Source of the DNA: Candidatus Hydrogenedentota bacterium
GTDB taxonomy: Bacteria > Hydrogenedentota > Hydrogenedentia > Hydrogenedentales > SLHB01
DNA length: 8,209 nucleotides
NCBI GenBank assembly: GCA_003557825.1
Contig: PWNM01000143.1
Span: 1-8,209 of the forward strand
Reading direction: 5' to 3'
The translations under genes and the position numbers were made by a program. Position 1 is the stretch's first letter. Each line of letters begins with the position of its first letter. Shown here one piece after another: positions 7,461 to 8,209 of the stretch. The notes beneath the pieces are model-generated. The model made no database searches. It was given only the letters and a program-made list of their open reading frames with translations, and was not told the DNA's origin.

Positions 7461-7487
7461 CGCTTCTCGGCGCCTATACACAACACA

Positions 7488-7507
7488 GGCTGCTCGATGG
7501 AGCAGCC
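7488..7507 (-). terminator. Hairpin downstream of rpmG, possible weak terminator
   Basis: A perfect 8-base-pair stem (7488-7495 with 7500-7507, four-base loop) lies about 50 bases after the rpmG stop. On the minus strand it is followed by TGTGTTGTGTAT, which is T-rich but not a clean U-tract. It is probably a partial terminator that lets some transcription pass into asd, or an mRNA-stabilising end. Confidence 0.5.
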
Positions 7508-7559
7508 CGTTTGGTTCCAATCCTGTGGACCGCGCCACACGGTCCGCTCAATACGCCGG

Positions 7560-7730
7560 TTACTTCTTTTCGCGGTGCAACGTGTGTTTACGCAAGCGGG
7601 CGTTGTACTTCTTGATCTCGAGCCGGCCCGTTGTGTTCTTCACGTTCTTTTCGGTCGAGTAGCGCGAGCTTCCCGGTTCCTCTGTGCATTCGAGGATGAC
7701 CTGCACCCGGTTTCCTTTTGCCTTGGCCAT
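7560..7730 (-). CDS. rpmG: 50S ribosomal protein L33
   Basis: Small protein of the large ribosomal subunit, near the E site. It has 56 residues, with the L33 landmarks NRVQVILECTEE (7-18), SRYSTEKN (22-29), LEIKKYNARLRKHTLHRE (37-54) and a basic C-terminus. Only one cysteine (Cys15) is present, so this is the zinc-free (C-minus) form rather than the four-cysteine form. The start ATG has TAGGAG eight bases upstream; the same frame continues 35 codons further but without L33-like sequence. It is expressed from its own sigma-70-like promoter at 7857-7886 through a leader of about 120 bases. The usual neighbours in many bacteria (tRNA-Trp, secE, nusG) are not here. Confidence 0.96.
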   Translation of the reverse strand: MAKAKGNRVQVILECTEEPGSSRYSTEKNVKNTTGRLEIKKYNARLRKHTLHREKK

Positions 7731-7761
7731 GGTGTACTCTCCTAATTCAAGCAGGCCCTGC

Positions 7762-7785
7762 CCGCTATCCGGTGCCGCTATCCGG
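7762..7785. repeat. 11-base direct repeat in rpmG leader
   Basis: CCGCTATCCGG occurs twice, at 7762-7772 and 7775-7785, with two bases between (13-base period). It lies inside the predicted 5' leader of rpmG, 32-55 bases before its start codon. It could be a site for a protein bound in tandem, or a chance duplication. Confidence 0.6.
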
Positions 7786-7856
7786 CGTTGATGTGAAGTA
7801 GATTCCGTCGCTGCGAGAGGATACCTCGGCAACAAAGCGGAGTTTTAGAGCACAAT

Positions 7857-7886
7857 CTTATACCGGATTCGGGGCCGAAAAGTCAA
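7857..7886 (-). promoter_or_regulatory. Sigma-70-type promoter for rpmG
   Basis: On the minus strand TTGACT (7886-7881) and TATAAG (7862-7857) are spaced by 18 bases, a close match to the -35/-10 consensus. Transcription would start near 7850, giving a leader of about 120 bases before the rpmG ATG. Confidence 0.75.
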
Positions 7887-7916
7887 AAAACGCGGTTGTG
7901 TTGTTTGTTTGTAGCA

Positions 7917-7945
7917 TTGATATCCCACGGACAACGGGGTAAGAT
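7917..7945 (+). promoter_or_regulatory. Sigma-70-type promoter for the divergent gene
   Basis: TTGATA (7917-7922) and TAAGAT (7940-7945) are separated by 17 bases, the optimal spacing. Transcription would start near 7952, about 25 bases before the ATG at 7976. Its -35 box is only 30 bases from the rpmG -35 box, back to back. Confidence 0.6.
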
Positions 7946-7975
7946 CAACGTGATTCGACGACGGCGGTTAAAGCG

Positions 7976-8209
7976 ATGATCACTCCGCACAGGACCTCAG
8001 ACGATGCACGGACCGTTCACAGCCTGGATGACTGGCTGGCTGTGGCCACGGAAGGCCTCTGCGAGGAGGCTCAACGGGATCTCGCCGAACGCATTCGGGC
8101 GGACTGGGAAGGCCGCAGCGACGCCTTAACCGCCTTGGGCGACCCCAAAGCCGCCAACCGACGATATCGACGACGTTTTCTGACGGCGTGGGAGATGGCC
8201 CTGTTTGTC
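7976..8209 (+). CDS. Hypothetical protein with HAAS/permease-prefix-like N-terminal domain (partial)
   Basis: The first 78 residues of a protein whose C-terminus lies beyond the right edge. The frame opens at the ATG at 7976 and stays open to the end. Residues 17-70 form an acidic then basic helical domain: LDDWLAVATEGLCEEAQRDL, then ERIRADWEGR, then the block ALTALGDPKAANRRYRRRFLT (50-70). The Ala-Leu-Gly-Asp-Pro turn followed by a helix and Leu-Thr is typical of the small HAAS or permease-prefix domains found at the N-terminus of membrane proteins or next to PadR-type regulators. The ribosome-binding site is weak (GGCGG). No membrane segment is visible yet. The full protein is expected to continue with one or more membrane helices, which is inference. 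It is the only plus-strand gene and diverges from rpmG. Confidence 0.75.
   Translation, partial: MITPHRTSDDARTVHSLDDWLAVATEGLCEEAQRDLAERIRADWEGRSDALTALGDPKAANRRYRRRFLTAWEMALFV

Noticed and set aside
7505..7530. GGTTCCAATCC resembling a tRNA T-arm
   Set aside because: The flanking bases do not form the 5-bp T stem, and no acceptor, D or anticodon arms are found around it on either strand.
6313..7662. Long plus-strand open frame opposite asd and rpmG
   Set aside because: It is antisense to well-supported genes, has a low-quality residue composition and no recognisable domain; a shadow of GC-rich codon usage.
1..8209. CRISPR arrays, insertion sequences, prophage or toxin-antitoxin genes
   Set aside because: No regularly spaced repeats, terminal inverted repeats, transposase or integrase motifs were seen on either strand.

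Overview
The window reads as ordinary chromosomal DNA from a GC-rich bacterium (about 60% G+C by eye). It carries housekeeping and cell-envelope genes on the minus strand and one partial gene diverging at the right end on the plus strand. The mix of a zinc-free type L33, a YfhO-like membrane protein next to a Gfo/Idh/MocA oxidoreductase, and a HAAS-like protein fragment fits an environmental lineage such as the Planctomycetes/PVC group or candidate phyla like Hydrogenedentes. That placement is a guess from gene flavour, not a demonstrated assignment.

Layout from right to left, the direction of most transcription. A plus-strand gene starts at 7976 and leaves the window. It shares a divergent promoter region (about 7857-7945) with rpmG (ribosomal protein L33, minus strand). 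Next come asd (aspartate-semialdehyde dehydrogenase), closed by a strong hairpin terminator at 6378-6409, and then a tight minus-strand cluster: thrS (threonyl-tRNA synthetase), a RimJ/RimL-like GNAT acetyltransferase, a small zinc-finger plus transmembrane protein, and an RlmB/TrmH-type rRNA methyltransferase. After a gap of about 170 bases come a Gfo/Idh/MocA oxidoreductase and a YfhO-like integral membrane protein that runs off the left edge.

Three gene junctions overlap at stop and start codons: GTGA at thrS/GNAT, TAATG at zinc finger/rlmB, and GTGA at oxidoreductase/YfhO. This points to translational coupling and supports two operons. The first is translation-themed (tRNA charging, possible protein N-acetylation, rRNA methylation). 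The second probably concerns sugar or cell-surface polymer metabolism. asd and thrS both serve threonine (synthesis and charging) but are separated by a terminator.

No CRISPR array, insertion sequence, phage gene, tRNA or rRNA was seen. I found no convincing new multi-gene system. The least explained item is the small membrane-anchored zinc-finger protein coupled to the rRNA methyltransferase. No stretch longer than 300 bases lacks a gene; the largest gaps are 7731-7975 (promoters and the rpmG leader) and 6192-6420 (asd terminator and the thrS leader).
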